Source: Micromonospora radicis (GTDB taxonomy: Bacteria > Actinomycetota > Actinomycetes > Mycobacteriales > Micromonosporaceae). From it: 64,000 nucleotides of DNA. The notes beneath the pieces are model-generated. The model did no database searches. It was not told the DNA's origin and saw only the letters and a list, made by a program, of their open reading frames with translations. This document shows, piece after piece, positions 43,942 to 52,924 of the stretch; positions within the stretch are counted from its first letter, which is position 1, and every line of letters begins with the position of its first letter. Location of the stretch: NCBI RefSeq assembly GCF_003583405.1, contig NZ_QXEC01000004.1, forward strand, positions 124,001 through 188,000. Reading direction: 5' to 3'. The position numbers and the translations under genes were made by a program.

Positions 43942-46220
43942 GGCTGCTGCGGGCCGTGCCGGTGCCGCTGGCCCTCGTCGGCATGGTCACGCTCGCCGGG
44001 GTGGCGCTCGGCCGGGTGTACGCGGGCTCGCTGCTGACCGTGCTGGTGGCCGGCGCGGCGCTGGGATCGGTGCTGGTCAGTGTCGCGGCCCGGCGGTTGC
44101 CGTCCTGGCTGGTCGCCCCGGTGTCGGTGCTGGCGATGGGGGCGTGGACCGGGTGGTGCCTGCGGCTGGCCGCGGACCGGGCCGGGCTGCCGGGCGACTT
44201 CGCGCAGATCACCGGGGACGCCGCGGCAAACGGCATCCCCCGGCTGCTGACCGCGATGATTCCGGTGGAGCCGACGCCGGACACGGTGCTGGTGCCGTTG
44301 GTGGCCGCCTGGCTGGCCGGGCTGGCCGGCGCGGAGGTGGCGCTGCGGGCCGGGCGGGTGCTGTTGGGCTACCTGCCGCCGGCGCTGCTCTTCGTCGGCG
44401 CGGTGTACGTGGTGGGGCCGAACGCCGACGCCGCGGTCGGTGAGACGCTGGCGTTGGTGGCGCTCGCCGCGCTTGGTCTGGCGGCCTCCGCCCGGCCCGC
44501 CGGCGACGATCTGGTCGAGGCGTTGGCCCCGGCGGTACGCGCCCGGCTGCGGGCCCGGCTGGCGGCGACGTCGGCGGCCGGTACGGCGGTGCTGGTGGCG
44601 GTGGCGGCGCTGCTCGGCCCGGCGGTCGGCGCGCTGGTCCGGGACCGCCCGGTGGACCCGCGGCGGTACGTGGAGCCGCCGCAGGTGCAGACGTTGGACG
44701 AGAATCCGCTGATCCGCATCTCCGGCTGGGCGTTGAATCCGGACCAGCAACTGTTCCAGGTGACCACGGACCGGGATGGCACCGCCGCGGAGCCCGCCGA
44801 CGGGGTCACCGGTTCGGCGGACTCGGCGCCGGCCGCCGGTGGCGGGGTACGCATCCGGTTGGCGGTGCTCAGCGACTACGACGGGGTCACCTGGCGGGTC
44901 GGGGCGACCTACCGCAACGCGGGCCGGATCCTGCCGGCCGTGCCGCCGGCACCGCACGCCACCGTCCAGACGGTCCGGCAGGAGATCACGGTGGGTGATC
45001 TCAGCGGCCGGTTGTTGCCGGCGGTCGCGACCCCGCGGGAGGTCACCGGGGCGCGGGTGGCGTACGACCCGGGCACCGGCACCCTGATCCGCCCCGACGG
45101 GCTGGCACCCGGGCTGCGGTACACGGTGCTCTCGGATCGGGAACGTCCGGACGTCAACCTGTTGGGCACCGCGAACACCCCGGCCGGTGACGAGGTGGCC
45201 CGGGTGCTGCACGTCCCCGACGGCACACCGGAACAGTTGCGCCGGCTCGCCGCCCAGCTGGCCGAGGAGAACGGTGCACCGTACGCGCGGGCCGCGGCCA
45301 TCGAGCAGTGGTTGGCCGAGCACTACCGGCTGGTGGCCGACGCCCCCAGTGGCCACGCCTACCCGAACCTGGCGTTCTTCCTGTTCGGGCCGCGTAACGG
45401 CGGCGGACAGCGGGGCACCTCGGAACAGTTCGCCGCCTCGTTCGCGGTGCTGGGCCGGTTGGCCGGGTTGCCGACCCGGGTGGTGGTGGGCTTCGCCGCA
45501 CCCGCCGACGGGCCGGTGCGGGCCGCGGACGCGTACGCCTGGCCGGAGGTGCTCTTCGACGGCCTCGGCTGGGTGCCGTTCGATCCGCTGCCGCGCCCCG
45601 ACGACGAGCCCCGCCCGGTGGAGGAGGACTTCCGGCCGCAGCCGGACAAGCCGCCGCCGTCGGAGCAGCCGGAGCCGACGCTGGAGCCGACCGAGTCACC
45701 GTCGCCGCAGGCCGCACCGGGCCGCCCCGACGACGGTGCCGGCGGGTCGACGCCGGTCCTGGTGGCCGGCACTACCGGCGGCTTCCTGCTGCTGGTCGCG
45801 GCGCTGCTGGCCACCCTGTTCGGGTTGCGCCGGGCACAGACCCGCAACCGGCTGCATCGGGGCGGCGCCGGCCAGCGCATCGCCGGTGCCTGGCGGGAGG
45901 TGACCGACGCGCTGTGGCTGGCCGGGCATCCGGTGGCCGCCGACCTGTCGGCCACCGAGGTCGCCGCGGCGGCCCGCCGGGCCCTGGACCGGGCCGGGGT
46001 CACCGAGGGTGGGCCGTCGGCGGCGGCGTACCCGGCGGTCGACGAGTTGGCCCGGCTGGTCAACCAGGTCGGGTTCGCCCCCGGTGGGGTGACCGACGCG
46101 CAGGCCGGTGCCGCCGCCGACGCGGCCACCGTCTACACCGGCGCGCTGCGGGCCGCCCGGTCGTGGTGGCGTCGATGCTACTGGTCGGTACGTCCGGGGC
46201 CGCTGCGCCGGCCACGTTGA
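43938..46220 (+). CDS. membrane protein with transglutaminase-like domain (probably catalytically altered)
   Basis: A 760-residue TgpA/DUF3488-like protein. Residues 1 to about 240 hold five or six membrane helices. An extracellular transglutaminase-fold domain (about 430-560) follows, then a Pro/Glu linker, another membrane helix (about 615-635) and a cytoplasmic DUF4129-like tail (about 650-760). In active members the core reads GxCEHF...HAWVEV...D; here the aligned residues are RGTSEQFAASFAVLGRLAGL (Ser at the Cys site) and DAYAWPEVLFDGLGWVPFD (Tyr at the His site). I infer a non-catalytic binding or scaffold role. The GTG at 43938 gives the 4-bp overlap with DUF58. Confidence 0.85.
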   Translation: MRLLRAVPVPLALVGMVTLAGVALGRVYAGSLLTVLVAGAALGSVLVSVAARRLPSWLVAPVSVLAMGAWTGWCLRLAADRAGLPGDFAQITGDAAANGIPRLLTAMIPVEPTPDTVLVPLVAAWLAGLAGAEVALRAGRVLLGYLPPALLFVGAVYVVGPNADAAVGETLALVALAALGLAASARPAGDDLVEALAPAVRARLRARLAATSAAGTAVLVAVAALLGPAVGALVRDRPVDPRRYVEPPQVQTLDENPLIRISGWALNPDQQLFQVTTDRDGTAAEPADGVTGSADSAPAAGGGVRIRLAVLSDYDGVTWRVGATYRNAGRILPAVPPAPHATVQTVRQEITVGDLSGRLLPAVATPREVTGARVAYDPGTGTLIRPDGLAPGLRYTVLSDRERPDVNLLGTANTPAGDEVARVLHVPDGTPEQLRRLAAQLAEENGAPYARAAAIEQWLAEHYRLVADAPSGHAYPNLAFFLFGPRNGGGQRGTSEQFAASFAVLGRLAGLPTRVVVGFAAPADGPVRAADAYAWPEVLFDGLGWVPFDPLPRPDDEPRPVEEDFRPQPDKPPPSEQPEPTLEPTESPSPQAAPGRPDDGAGGSTPVLVAGTTGGFLLLVAALLATLFGLRRAQTRNRLHRGGAGQRIAGAWREVTDALWLAGHPVAADLSATEVAAAARRALDRAGVTEGGPSAAAYPAVDELARLVNQVGFAPGGVTDAQAGAAADAATVYTGALRAARSWWRRCYWSVRPGPLRRPR

Positions 46221-46249
46221 GGCTGGCCGATGCCTTCTACCCTGCGGGC

Positions 46250-46510
46250 ATGACCACGGGGATCGTTTCGCTCATCGTGCTGGTCGCGGTGGTGGTGGCT
46301 GCCACCGCCGCGGCGCTGTTCGTCATCCGCCGTCGACGGGCCCGCCGCCCGCTGACCCGCGAGCAGCGGTTGGCCGCCGCCGCCCGGGCCAGCCGTGGAC
46401 TGCGCCGGACCTCCCGCCGGCAGGGCCGCGGCCTGGCCGGTGGCGGCGGGATCCGCGGCGGCTACGGGGACGCGGGCGAGGGCGGCGGAGGTGGTGGCGG
46501 CGGCCTCTGA
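46250..46510 (+). CDS. small membrane protein with Gly-rich tail
   Basis: An 86-residue protein: one N-terminal membrane helix (GIVSLIVLVAVVVAATAAAL), then a strongly basic stretch (IRRRRARRPLTREQRLAAAA) and a Gly-rich C-terminus. It lies 29 bp after the transglutaminase-fold gene and is probably the last gene of that operon. The topology suggests a membrane-anchored cytoplasmic basic tail; function is unknown. Confidence 0.7.
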   Translation: MTTGIVSLIVLVAVVVAATAAALFVIRRRRARRPLTREQRLAAAARASRGLRRTSRRQGRGLAGGGGIRGGYGDAGEGGGGGGGGL

Positions 46511-46612
46511 GTCGCCCTCGGAGCACGTCGGTTTCTGCGTTCACCTGCCCGGCCGGCACCGGCGGTGTTACCACAGCGGGGTGGGCGGAACCGACGAGTG
46601 GGACGGCTGACC

Positions 46613-47818
46613 GTGGCGAGTCAGGCCGGTCGGCTGCCTCCGGTCACCCAGGATCCGAGCCGGGCCACGTTCCTGGAGCTCTTCTTCGACCTGGTCTTCG
46701 TGTTCGCGCTCACCCGGATCTCCGCCCGGGCCTTCGAGGATCTCGCGCTGGAGCCCGGTGGCGCGGTGGGCTGGTCCCCGGTGACCGGCGGGGCGAAGAC
46801 CCTGCTGCTGTTGCTCGCGTTGTGGGCGGTGTGGCAGAACACCGCCTGGTCGACCAGCCGCTACGACCCGCACCACAGCGGGCTGCAACTCATCGTGATC
46901 ACCGCGCTGGTGGCCAGCATGGTGATGGGTGTGGCGATTCCCCGCGCCTTCACCACCACCGGCTTGGCGTTCGCCACGGCGTACGTGGCCGCCCAGCTCA
47001 GCCGGCCGCTGATCCTGCTCACGGTCGGCACGCCGGAACGCCAGCTGAAGGCCAGGATGGCGATCACCTACGCCGCCACCGGCGTCCTGTGGATCACCGG
47101 TGCCCTGCTGCCGACCACCCTGCGGGTGTGGCTGTGGAGCCTCGCGTTGGGGTTGGAGTATCTTGCCGGCCGCTTCGGTTTCCCGGTGCCCGGGTTGGGC
47201 CGTTCGGCGGTCTCCCGTTGGGACATCGCCGGCCGGCACCTGGCCGAGCGCTACCAGCAGTTCTTCCTCATCGCGCTGGGTGAGACGATCCTGGTGGCCG
47301 GCTTCTCGTACAGCGACAGCGGCTACGAACCGGCGCGGACCAGCACCTTCGCGCTGGCCCTGGCGATCACGATCCTGCTGTGGCGCATCTACGTGCAGCG
47401 GGCCGGGCAGATCCTCGCCGAGGCGGTCGCCGCGGCCCGCCGGCCGGCCAGCATCGGCCGCTCGGCCGCGGACACCCACCTGGTCATGGTGATCGGGCTG
47501 ACCGCCACCGCGGTCGGCTACGAGCTGGCCATCCAGCATCCGATGGACCATCCCGAGGCGGCCTGGATCGCCATGATCATCGGTGGGCCGGTGCTGTTCC
47601 TGCTCGGCCGGGCGCGCTTCGAGTACGAGGTGTTCAACCGGGTCTCCCCGTCCCGCTGGGTCGCCGTGCTGGTGCTGGTCGCCTCGGTGCCGCTGATGCT
47701 GCACCATCCACCGCTGCTCGCCGAGGCCCTGGTGGTGGTCGTGCTGGGCGCGGTCGCGCTCGCCGACGCCCGGCGTGCCCGCAAGGGACCACCCGAGGCC
47801 GCCGCCACCCCTTTCTGA
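46613..47818 (+). CDS. low temperature requirement protein A (LtrA) family
   Basis: A 401-residue polytopic membrane protein with the family signature FLELFFDLVFVFALTRIS at the start and QFFLIALGETILVAGFSYS in the middle, and about 10-12 hydrophobic segments. LtrA proteins were named from a Listeria cold-growth mutant; their biochemical role is unclear. The GTG at 46613 is chosen (a GTG at 46598 is an alternative) because both leave a short N-terminal arm before the first helix. It is monocistronic. Confidence 0.85.
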   Translation: MASQAGRLPPVTQDPSRATFLELFFDLVFVFALTRISARAFEDLALEPGGAVGWSPVTGGAKTLLLLLALWAVWQNTAWSTSRYDPHHSGLQLIVITALVASMVMGVAIPRAFTTTGLAFATAYVAAQLSRPLILLTVGTPERQLKARMAITYAATGVLWITGALLPTTLRVWLWSLALGLEYLAGRFGFPVPGLGRSAVSRWDIAGRHLAERYQQFFLIALGETILVAGFSYSDSGYEPARTSTFALALAITILLWRIYVQRAGQILAEAVAAARRPASIGRSAADTHLVMVIGLTATAVGYELAIQHPMDHPEAAWIAMIIGGPVLFLLGRARFEYEVFNRVSPSRWVAVLVLVASVPLMLHHPPLLAEALVVVVLGAVALADARRARKGPPEAAATPF

Positions 47819-47855
47819 CCGGCAACACCGCCGTGACCAGCGCTAACCTTCCTGG

Positions 47856-48719
47856 GTGACCTTCTCCCTCGTGGCCCGCTCCGCTGACGGCCGGCTGCAC
47901 GGTGTCGCCGTGGCCAGCCGGTTCCTGGCCGCCGGTGCCCTGGTTCCGGCGGCCGGGGCCGACCTCGGCGCGATCGCCACCCAGGCGCACGTCAACCTGG
48001 CCTACCGGCCGCAGGGTCTGGCCCTGCTGCGGACCGGAGTGACCGCCACCGGCGTCGTCGCCGGGCTGGTCGCCGCCGACCCGGAACGCGACCACCGGCA
48101 ACTCGGCGTGGTCGCCGCGACCGGTCCCGGCGCCACGTACACCGGCGCCCACTGCCGCGACTGGGCCGGCGGCCAGGCGGGCGACGGCTGGGCCGCGCAG
48201 GGCAACATCCTCACCGGTCCGCAGGTCGTCGACGCACTGCGGGACAGCTGGCTGGCCGGCGGTGACCTGCCGTTCGCGCACCGGCTGCTCGCCGCGCTGC
48301 GCGCCGGGCAGCAGGCCGGCGGCGACCGGCGGGGTCAGCAGAGCGCCGGGCTGCTGGTGGTCCGGCGCGGCGGCGGGTACGGCGGCACCGGCGACGTCAT
48401 GATCGACCTGCGGGTCGACGACCACCCCGACCCGATCACCGAACTCGACCGGCTGCTGGCCGTGCACACCCTGCTGTTCAGCCGCCCCGACCCGGGCACG
48501 CTGCTCGACCTGGCCGGCGCGCTCGCCAGCGAGGTCGCCGGGCTGCTGACCGCGCTCGGCCATCCGGCCGACCCGACCGAGCCCGAGGACGCCCTGGTGG
48601 CCTGGGCCGGGCTGGAGAACCTGGAGGCACGGTTGGTGCCCGGCCGCATCGACCCGGTGGTGCTGGCGCGGCTGCGGGCCGCTGCCCCACCCGTACCGGC
48701 GCCCCGCTCCGCCGTCTGA
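47856..48719 (+). CDS. DUF1028 family (Ntn-hydrolase-like) protein
   Basis: A 287-residue protein. The N-terminal TFSLVARSADGRLHGVAVAS and the conserved AHCRDWAGGQAGDGWAAQGN are diagnostic of DUF1028, which has an Ntn-hydrolase fold with an N-terminal nucleophile. A C-terminal helical region (about 190-287) has a peptidoglycan-binding-like pattern seen in some members. The substrate is unknown, although an amidohydrolase role is often proposed. The GTG at 47856 is taken so that the protein begins with the fold. Confidence 0.88.
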   Translation: MTFSLVARSADGRLHGVAVASRFLAAGALVPAAGADLGAIATQAHVNLAYRPQGLALLRTGVTATGVVAGLVAADPERDHRQLGVVAATGPGATYTGAHCRDWAGGQAGDGWAAQGNILTGPQVVDALRDSWLAGGDLPFAHRLLAALRAGQQAGGDRRGQQSAGLLVVRRGGGYGGTGDVMIDLRVDDHPDPITELDRLLAVHTLLFSRPDPGTLLDLAGALASEVAGLLTALGHPADPTEPEDALVAWAGLENLEARLVPGRIDPVVLARLRAAAPPVPAPRSAV

Positions 48720-48784
48720 CCGGCGTCGCCGCCGGTCGCTGACGAGGGCCGGGAGGCGGGCACGGCTCGGCTACCCTCGCCGCC

Positions 48785-50371
48785 GTGGAGACTGTGGAGA
48801 TCGATGCCCCCGTCGTCGGCGTTACCGTCTATCCGGACCGGGCCCGGGTGACCCGGCGCGGCGGCACCCGGCTGGCCGCCGGCCAGCACCGGCTGCGCGT
48901 CGCGCCGCTCCCACTCGGCCTGCGGCGGGACTCGGTCCGGGTCGCCGGTCGGGGCCGGGCCAGCGTGCTCGGCGTGGACGTGACCACCTGGCGGCAGGCC
49001 CGCAGCGGCGACGCGCAGGTCGTCGGCCTGGAACAACGCCGTCGTGAGCTGGCCGACGAGCTGGCCGAACTCGACGACGCGGACGGCATCGAGGAGCAGC
49101 GGGTGGGGTTCCTCGCCCGGCTGACCGAGCGGGCGGGCGGCACGTACGCCCGCGCGCTGGCCGCGGGCGACGCCGCGCCGAGCGACGTGGCCGCCTTCAC
49201 CGACTCGGTGGCCGCCCAGCTCGCCGACGCGCGGGCCCGACGGCGCGGACTGGCCCGTCGGCGCACCGAGTTGGCCGAGGAGTTGGCCGCGGTCGAGCGC
49301 GACCTCGACGCCGCGCGCGGCAAGCGGGCGCCGGACCGGCTGGCCGCCGAGGTGACCGTGGCGGTGGAGGTCGACGACGCCGAGATCGAGCTGGAGCTGA
49401 GCTACCTGGTGGACGGGGCCCGTTGGCAACCCTCCTACGACCTGCGGCTGGTCGACGACACCGTGACGGTCACCTGGTTCGGGCTGGTCAGCCAGAGCAC
49501 CGGGGAGGACTGGCCGGAGTGCGAACTCCAGCTCTCCACCGCCCGGCCGGCGGCGACGACCGGCGTACCCGAACTGTCGCCCTGGTACCTCGACCGGCTC
49601 CGGCCGGCGCCCCCGCGCGGGATGCCGGCGGACCTGCCGCTCGCGATGGCGGTGCCGCCCGCGCCCGTCGCGGCCGCCGCGGGCGGCGGTCCGGCCCGTG
49701 CCGGGGCACCCCGCCCGAAGCTGCGGGAGAGTGTCGCCGAGGTCGAGCAGGGGGTCAGCGCGGCCACCTACCGGCCGGCCCGGCCGGTGGCGGTGCCGGC
49801 CGACGGCAGCGCCCACCGGGCCACCATCGCCGTGGTCGAACTGCCGGCCCGGCTGGACCACGTCACCGTGCCGCTCCGCGCCGCCGAGGCGCACCTGCGG
49901 GCCACGGTCCGCAACACGTCGGAGCACACGCTGCTGCCCGGCCCGGCTGCGGTGTTCCACGACGCCGACTTCGTCGCGTCCAGCCGACTGCCGATGTGGG
50001 CGCCGGGTGAGGAGACCGAGCTGGCGCTCGGGGTGGACGACCGGCTGCGGGTGGAACGGACGCTGCACCGGCGTGCCGAGACCAAGGCGACCCTCGGCTC
50101 GACCCGGCGGCGGGAGATGGAGTACCGGATCACCGTCGCCAACCACACGCCCCGCCCGGCGACCGTCGAGGTGCGGGACCAGCTTCCGGTGTCGCGCGAC
50201 GAGGCGGTGGTGGTACGGGAGACGACCGTCGAGCCGCCGCCGGTCGAGCGTACCGAGCTGGGTGAGGTGACCTGGCGGCTGCCGCTGGGGCCGGGCGAGA
50301 GCGGCGAGGTCGCGCTGGGTTTCCGGGTGGAGCTGGCCAAGGGGGTCGAGCTGACCGGCTGGCGGGAGTAG
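48785..50371 (+). CDS. MuiA/DUF4139-type protein
   Basis: A 528-residue protein. The N-terminal DUF4140-like domain (APVVGVTVYPDRARVTRRG) is followed by a coiled-coil-like helical part (about 75-180, QRRRELADELAEL...LAAVERDLDAAR). The C-terminal DUF4139 beta domain (about 190-528) includes YLVDGARWQPSYDLRL and MEYRITVANHTPRP. The family is annotated as mucoidy inhibitor A from Pseudomonas work, but its role in actinomycetes is not established. The GTG at 48785 starts just before the first domain. Confidence 0.85.
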   Translation: METVEIDAPVVGVTVYPDRARVTRRGGTRLAAGQHRLRVAPLPLGLRRDSVRVAGRGRASVLGVDVTTWRQARSGDAQVVGLEQRRRELADELAELDDADGIEEQRVGFLARLTERAGGTYARALAAGDAAPSDVAAFTDSVAAQLADARARRRGLARRRTELAEELAAVERDLDAARGKRAPDRLAAEVTVAVEVDDAEIELELSYLVDGARWQPSYDLRLVDDTVTVTWFGLVSQSTGEDWPECELQLSTARPAATTGVPELSPWYLDRLRPAPPRGMPADLPLAMAVPPAPVAAAAGGGPARAGAPRPKLRESVAEVEQGVSAATYRPARPVAVPADGSAHRATIAVVELPARLDHVTVPLRAAEAHLRATVRNTSEHTLLPGPAAVFHDADFVASSRLPMWAPGEETELALGVDDRLRVERTLHRRAETKATLGSTRRREMEYRITVANHTPRPATVEVRDQLPVSRDEAVVVRETTVEPPPVERTELGEVTWRLPLGPGESGEVALGFRVELAKGVELTGWRE

Positions 50372-50389
50372 GCGCCACCCCACCGGCGG

Positions 50390-50500
50390 TCAGGGTGTCC
50401 GGGCCCGCCGGGAGGGCCGTCGGGGGGCGTCGCTGGGTACCACGACGTCGGCCTGATCGGCCGGGTGGACCGCGGCTGAGTAGAGCTGTTGGGCGGGGAG
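50390..50500 (-). pseudogene. 3' remnant, possibly of a uridine-kinase-like gene
   Basis: The minus strand encodes QLYSAAVHPADQADVVV, then a short Pro/Arg tail and a stop at 50390. The stretch resembles the C-terminus of P-loop uridine/nucleoside kinase-like proteins (a RY..AE..P...ADVVVDN pattern). No upstream kinase motifs remain on this strand. It is only a weak resemblance over about 30 residues. Confidence 0.3.
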
Positions 50501-50525
50501 GCAACGGGCCGGTGTCGCTCGGTGG

Positions 50526-50559
50526 GTTCCCCTGCCGGATCGGGATCCGTCAGGGGAAC
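50526..50559 (-). terminator. terminator of the serine hydrolase gene
   Basis: A 9-bp inverted repeat (GTTCCCCTG / CAGGGGAAC) with a 16-nt loop lies 15 bp after the serine hydrolase stop on the minus strand. Confidence 0.6.
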
Positions 50560-50573
50560 ACCACGGTACGGGC

Positions 50574-51827
50574 CTACGGCACCGCCACCGCCGCGTCGTT
50601 GCCCGGCAGCTGGGTCACGCTGGGCAGCTGCGGCGCCACCCCGGTCGTGCGGCCACCCGGCTCGGTGGCCGAGCAGGCCGCGGTGAGCAGGAAGGTGTGC
50701 CAGGCGATGTCGATCGGGTGCGGATCGGGCAGGCCGACCTGGTAGTGGCTGATGTTGATGCCGGAGGACACCTGGCGGGCGCCGTCGCGGCTGTGCATCG
50801 AGAACGTCAGGTGACCGATGACCGCGCCGTCGTGACCCCAGAACTCGCCGCACGGGGTGGCGAACGTGCGGATGCCGAGACCGTAGCTGCCGGCCGCGGG
50901 CAGGTCCGGCCGGATCGGCACCCCGTCGAGCATCTCGTCGAGGGCGGCCGGGCTGAGCAGGTCGCCGCCGAGCAGGGCCCGGAAGAAGGTGTTCAGGTCC
51001 GCGGTGGTGGCGATCATCTCGCCGGCCGTCCACGCCCAGCTCATGTTGAACTCGCTGTGATCGCGCACCCCGAACGGGGCGAAGTAGGCGCCGCTGTGCG
51101 GGCCGCGGATCGTCGGATCGGTACCGGGGAACGAGGTCCCGGTGAGCCGCAGTGGACGCAGGATGCGCCGCTGCACCTCGGCGACGGCGTCGTTGCCGGT
51201 GACCGCCCCGATCAACAGTCCGGCCAGGACGTAGTTGGTGTTCGAGTAGCTGAACCCGGCGCCGGGGGCGTTGGTCGGCGGCATGGCCAGGCCGATGGCG
51301 ACCAGCGCCGCCGGAGCGTACGAGGTGACCCGCATCCGCGGGATCGACGCGTACGAGTCGATCAGTGCGTTGGTGTAGTTGCCGATGCCACTGGTGTGGT
51401 TCAGCAGCATCCGGACGGTGACCCGGGCGCCGGGTTCACCCGGCACGACGTCGGGCAGCCACCGCCCGATCGGGTCGTCGAGGCCCAGCCGGCCCTCGTC
51501 GACGAGTTGCAGCACGGTGGTGGCGACGAAGGTCTTGGTGACGCTGCCGATCCGGTGCCGCAGCTGTGGCTGCATCGGTCGGGGCTCGACCAGGAACGCG
51601 TGACCGGCGGCGCCGCGCCAGTCGTGGCGGCCGTCGCGCACGTCGGCCAGCACGCCGGGGACGCCGGCTTCGGGCACCGCGGCGAGTGCGGCGCGCAGCC
51701 CGGCGCGATCCAGCCCGCCGGTGGACGGGCCGGGCTGCCCGGCGGCGGACGCGGGTACGACAGCGACCGTGGCCACCAGCGTCACGCCGGTGGCGACGAT
51801 CTTGAGGATTCGACGAAGACTCGACAT
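50574..51827 (-). CDS. secreted serine hydrolase, beta-lactamase/D-Ala-D-Ala carboxypeptidase class
   Basis: A 417-residue exported enzyme. The signal peptide is about residues 1-28 (MSSLRRILKIVATGVTLVAT). Catalytic motifs of the serine beta-lactamase-like family are present: SxxK in HRIGSVTKTFVA, YxN in FSYSNTNYVLAG and HxG in FWGHDGAVIG. Family members hydrolyse or transfer peptide or ester bonds in the periplasm or cell wall. The ATG at 51827 starts at the signal sequence; the longer frame is rejected. It is divergent from the methyltransferase at 52058. Confidence 0.88.
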   Translation of the reverse strand: MSSLRRILKIVATGVTLVATVAVVPASAAGQPGPSTGGLDRAGLRAALAAVPEAGVPGVLADVRDGRHDWRGAAGHAFLVEPRPMQPQLRHRIGSVTKTFVATTVLQLVDEGRLGLDDPIGRWLPDVVPGEPGARVTVRMLLNHTSGIGNYTNALIDSYASIPRMRVTSYAPAALVAIGLAMPPTNAPGAGFSYSNTNYVLAGLLIGAVTGNDAVAEVQRRILRPLRLTGTSFPGTDPTIRGPHSGAYFAPFGVRDHSEFNMSWAWTAGEMIATTADLNTFFRALLGGDLLSPAALDEMLDGVPIRPDLPAAGSYGLGIRTFATPCGEFWGHDGAVIGHLTFSMHSRDGARQVSSGINISHYQVGLPDPHPIDIAWHTFLLTAACSATEPGGRTTGVAPQLPSVTQLPGNDAAVAVP

Positions 51828-52057
51828 ACTTGCATGTTTGCCGGGTCCGGAACCGGTCGCCTCCTGCTCAGGCGCGAGATCCGACTCCCACCGTGGACTG
51901 AGCCGGCACCGACCAGCGGCGCAGGACCGGGCGTGATCCCGGCCTGGTGCGCACGACGCCAACCACCTACTGCATCAGGGGCATATCGTCCGCCCATCGT
52001 CTTGCGGAATCGTCAAGTCATCATGCTGTCAACGCAAGCTCGCCCTAGCGTGGCGGG

Positions 52058-52888
52058 ATGACCCACGCACCCCACCACGGCCACGACGCCGCACAGGCCG
52101 AGATCCTCGACCTGGACGCCGAAGTCCTCGCGGCGAAGATCGCCGAGATCACGGCGTGGCTGCCCCTCGACACACCCCCGCGCCGGATCGTGGATCTCGG
52201 CAGCGGCACCGGGGCGGGCACCTTCGCCCTGCTGGACCGCTTCCCCGAGGCACACGTCACCGCGGTCGACTCGTCGGCCGGGCACCTGCGGCGCCTGCGG
52301 GACAAGGCGAGCGCCCGGGGCGCGGCGGCGCGGGTACGCACCGTACCGGCCGATCTCGACCAGACCGGCTGGCCCGACCTCGGCACCCCGGACCTGGTCT
52401 GGGCCTCCGCGTCGCTGCACCACTTGGCCCGGCCCGAACAGGCCCTGCGGGCGGTCCACCGGATGTTGCCCGTGGGCGGACTGTTCGCGGTGGTGGAACT
52501 CGCCGGCTTCCCGCGCTTCCTTCCCGAGGACGCCCCCGAGGACCGACCCGGCCTGGAGGAGCGCTGCCATGCCGTCGGCGACCACGCCGGGCACGTGCCC
52601 CATCGTGGTGCCGACTGGGGGCCGATGCTCGCCGCCGCCGGCTTCACCGTCGAGGGCGAACAGCGGGTGACCGTGCACATCGAGGCGGCGGACGACCCGG
52701 CCGTGGGCGCCTACGCCCTGGTCAGCCTGCGGCGGGTCCGGGACAAGGTCGCCGACGCCCTCGTCCCCGGGGACCGTGCCGCACTCGACCGGCTGCTCGA
52801 CACCGACGGTCCGCGCAGCATCCTGCGCCGCGGCGATCTCGCGGTCCGGACCACGCGGACCGTCTGGGCCGCACGCCGTACCGGCTGA
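52058..52888 (+). CDS. class I SAM-dependent methyltransferase
   Basis: A 276-residue methyltransferase. Motif I is RIVDLGSGTGAGTFALLDRF, motif II is AHVTAVDSSAGHL, and LVWASASLHHLARPEQALR corresponds to motif IV and the region after it. A His-rich N-terminus (THAPHHGHD) precedes the fold. The acceptor is unknown. It is convergent with the LysR gene and unrelated in detail to the duplicated methyltransferases at 614 and 3242. Confidence 0.87.
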   Translation: MTHAPHHGHDAAQAEILDLDAEVLAAKIAEITAWLPLDTPPRRIVDLGSGTGAGTFALLDRFPEAHVTAVDSSAGHLRRLRDKASARGAAARVRTVPADLDQTGWPDLGTPDLVWASASLHHLARPEQALRAVHRMLPVGGLFAVVELAGFPRFLPEDAPEDRPGLEERCHAVGDHAGHVPHRGADWGPMLAAAGFTVEGEQRVTVHIEAADDPAVGAYALVSLRRVRDKVADALVPGDRAALDRLLDTDGPRSILRRGDLAVRTTRTVWAARRTG

Positions 52889-52924
52889 CCGCCGGCCGTC
52901 CGGGGTCCGCGCCGGCGCGCGACG

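Noticed and set aside
43119..45356. 745-codon minus-strand ORF
   Set aside because: It is antisense to the DUF58 and transglutaminase-fold genes, which have clear domains and overlapping stop/start codons.
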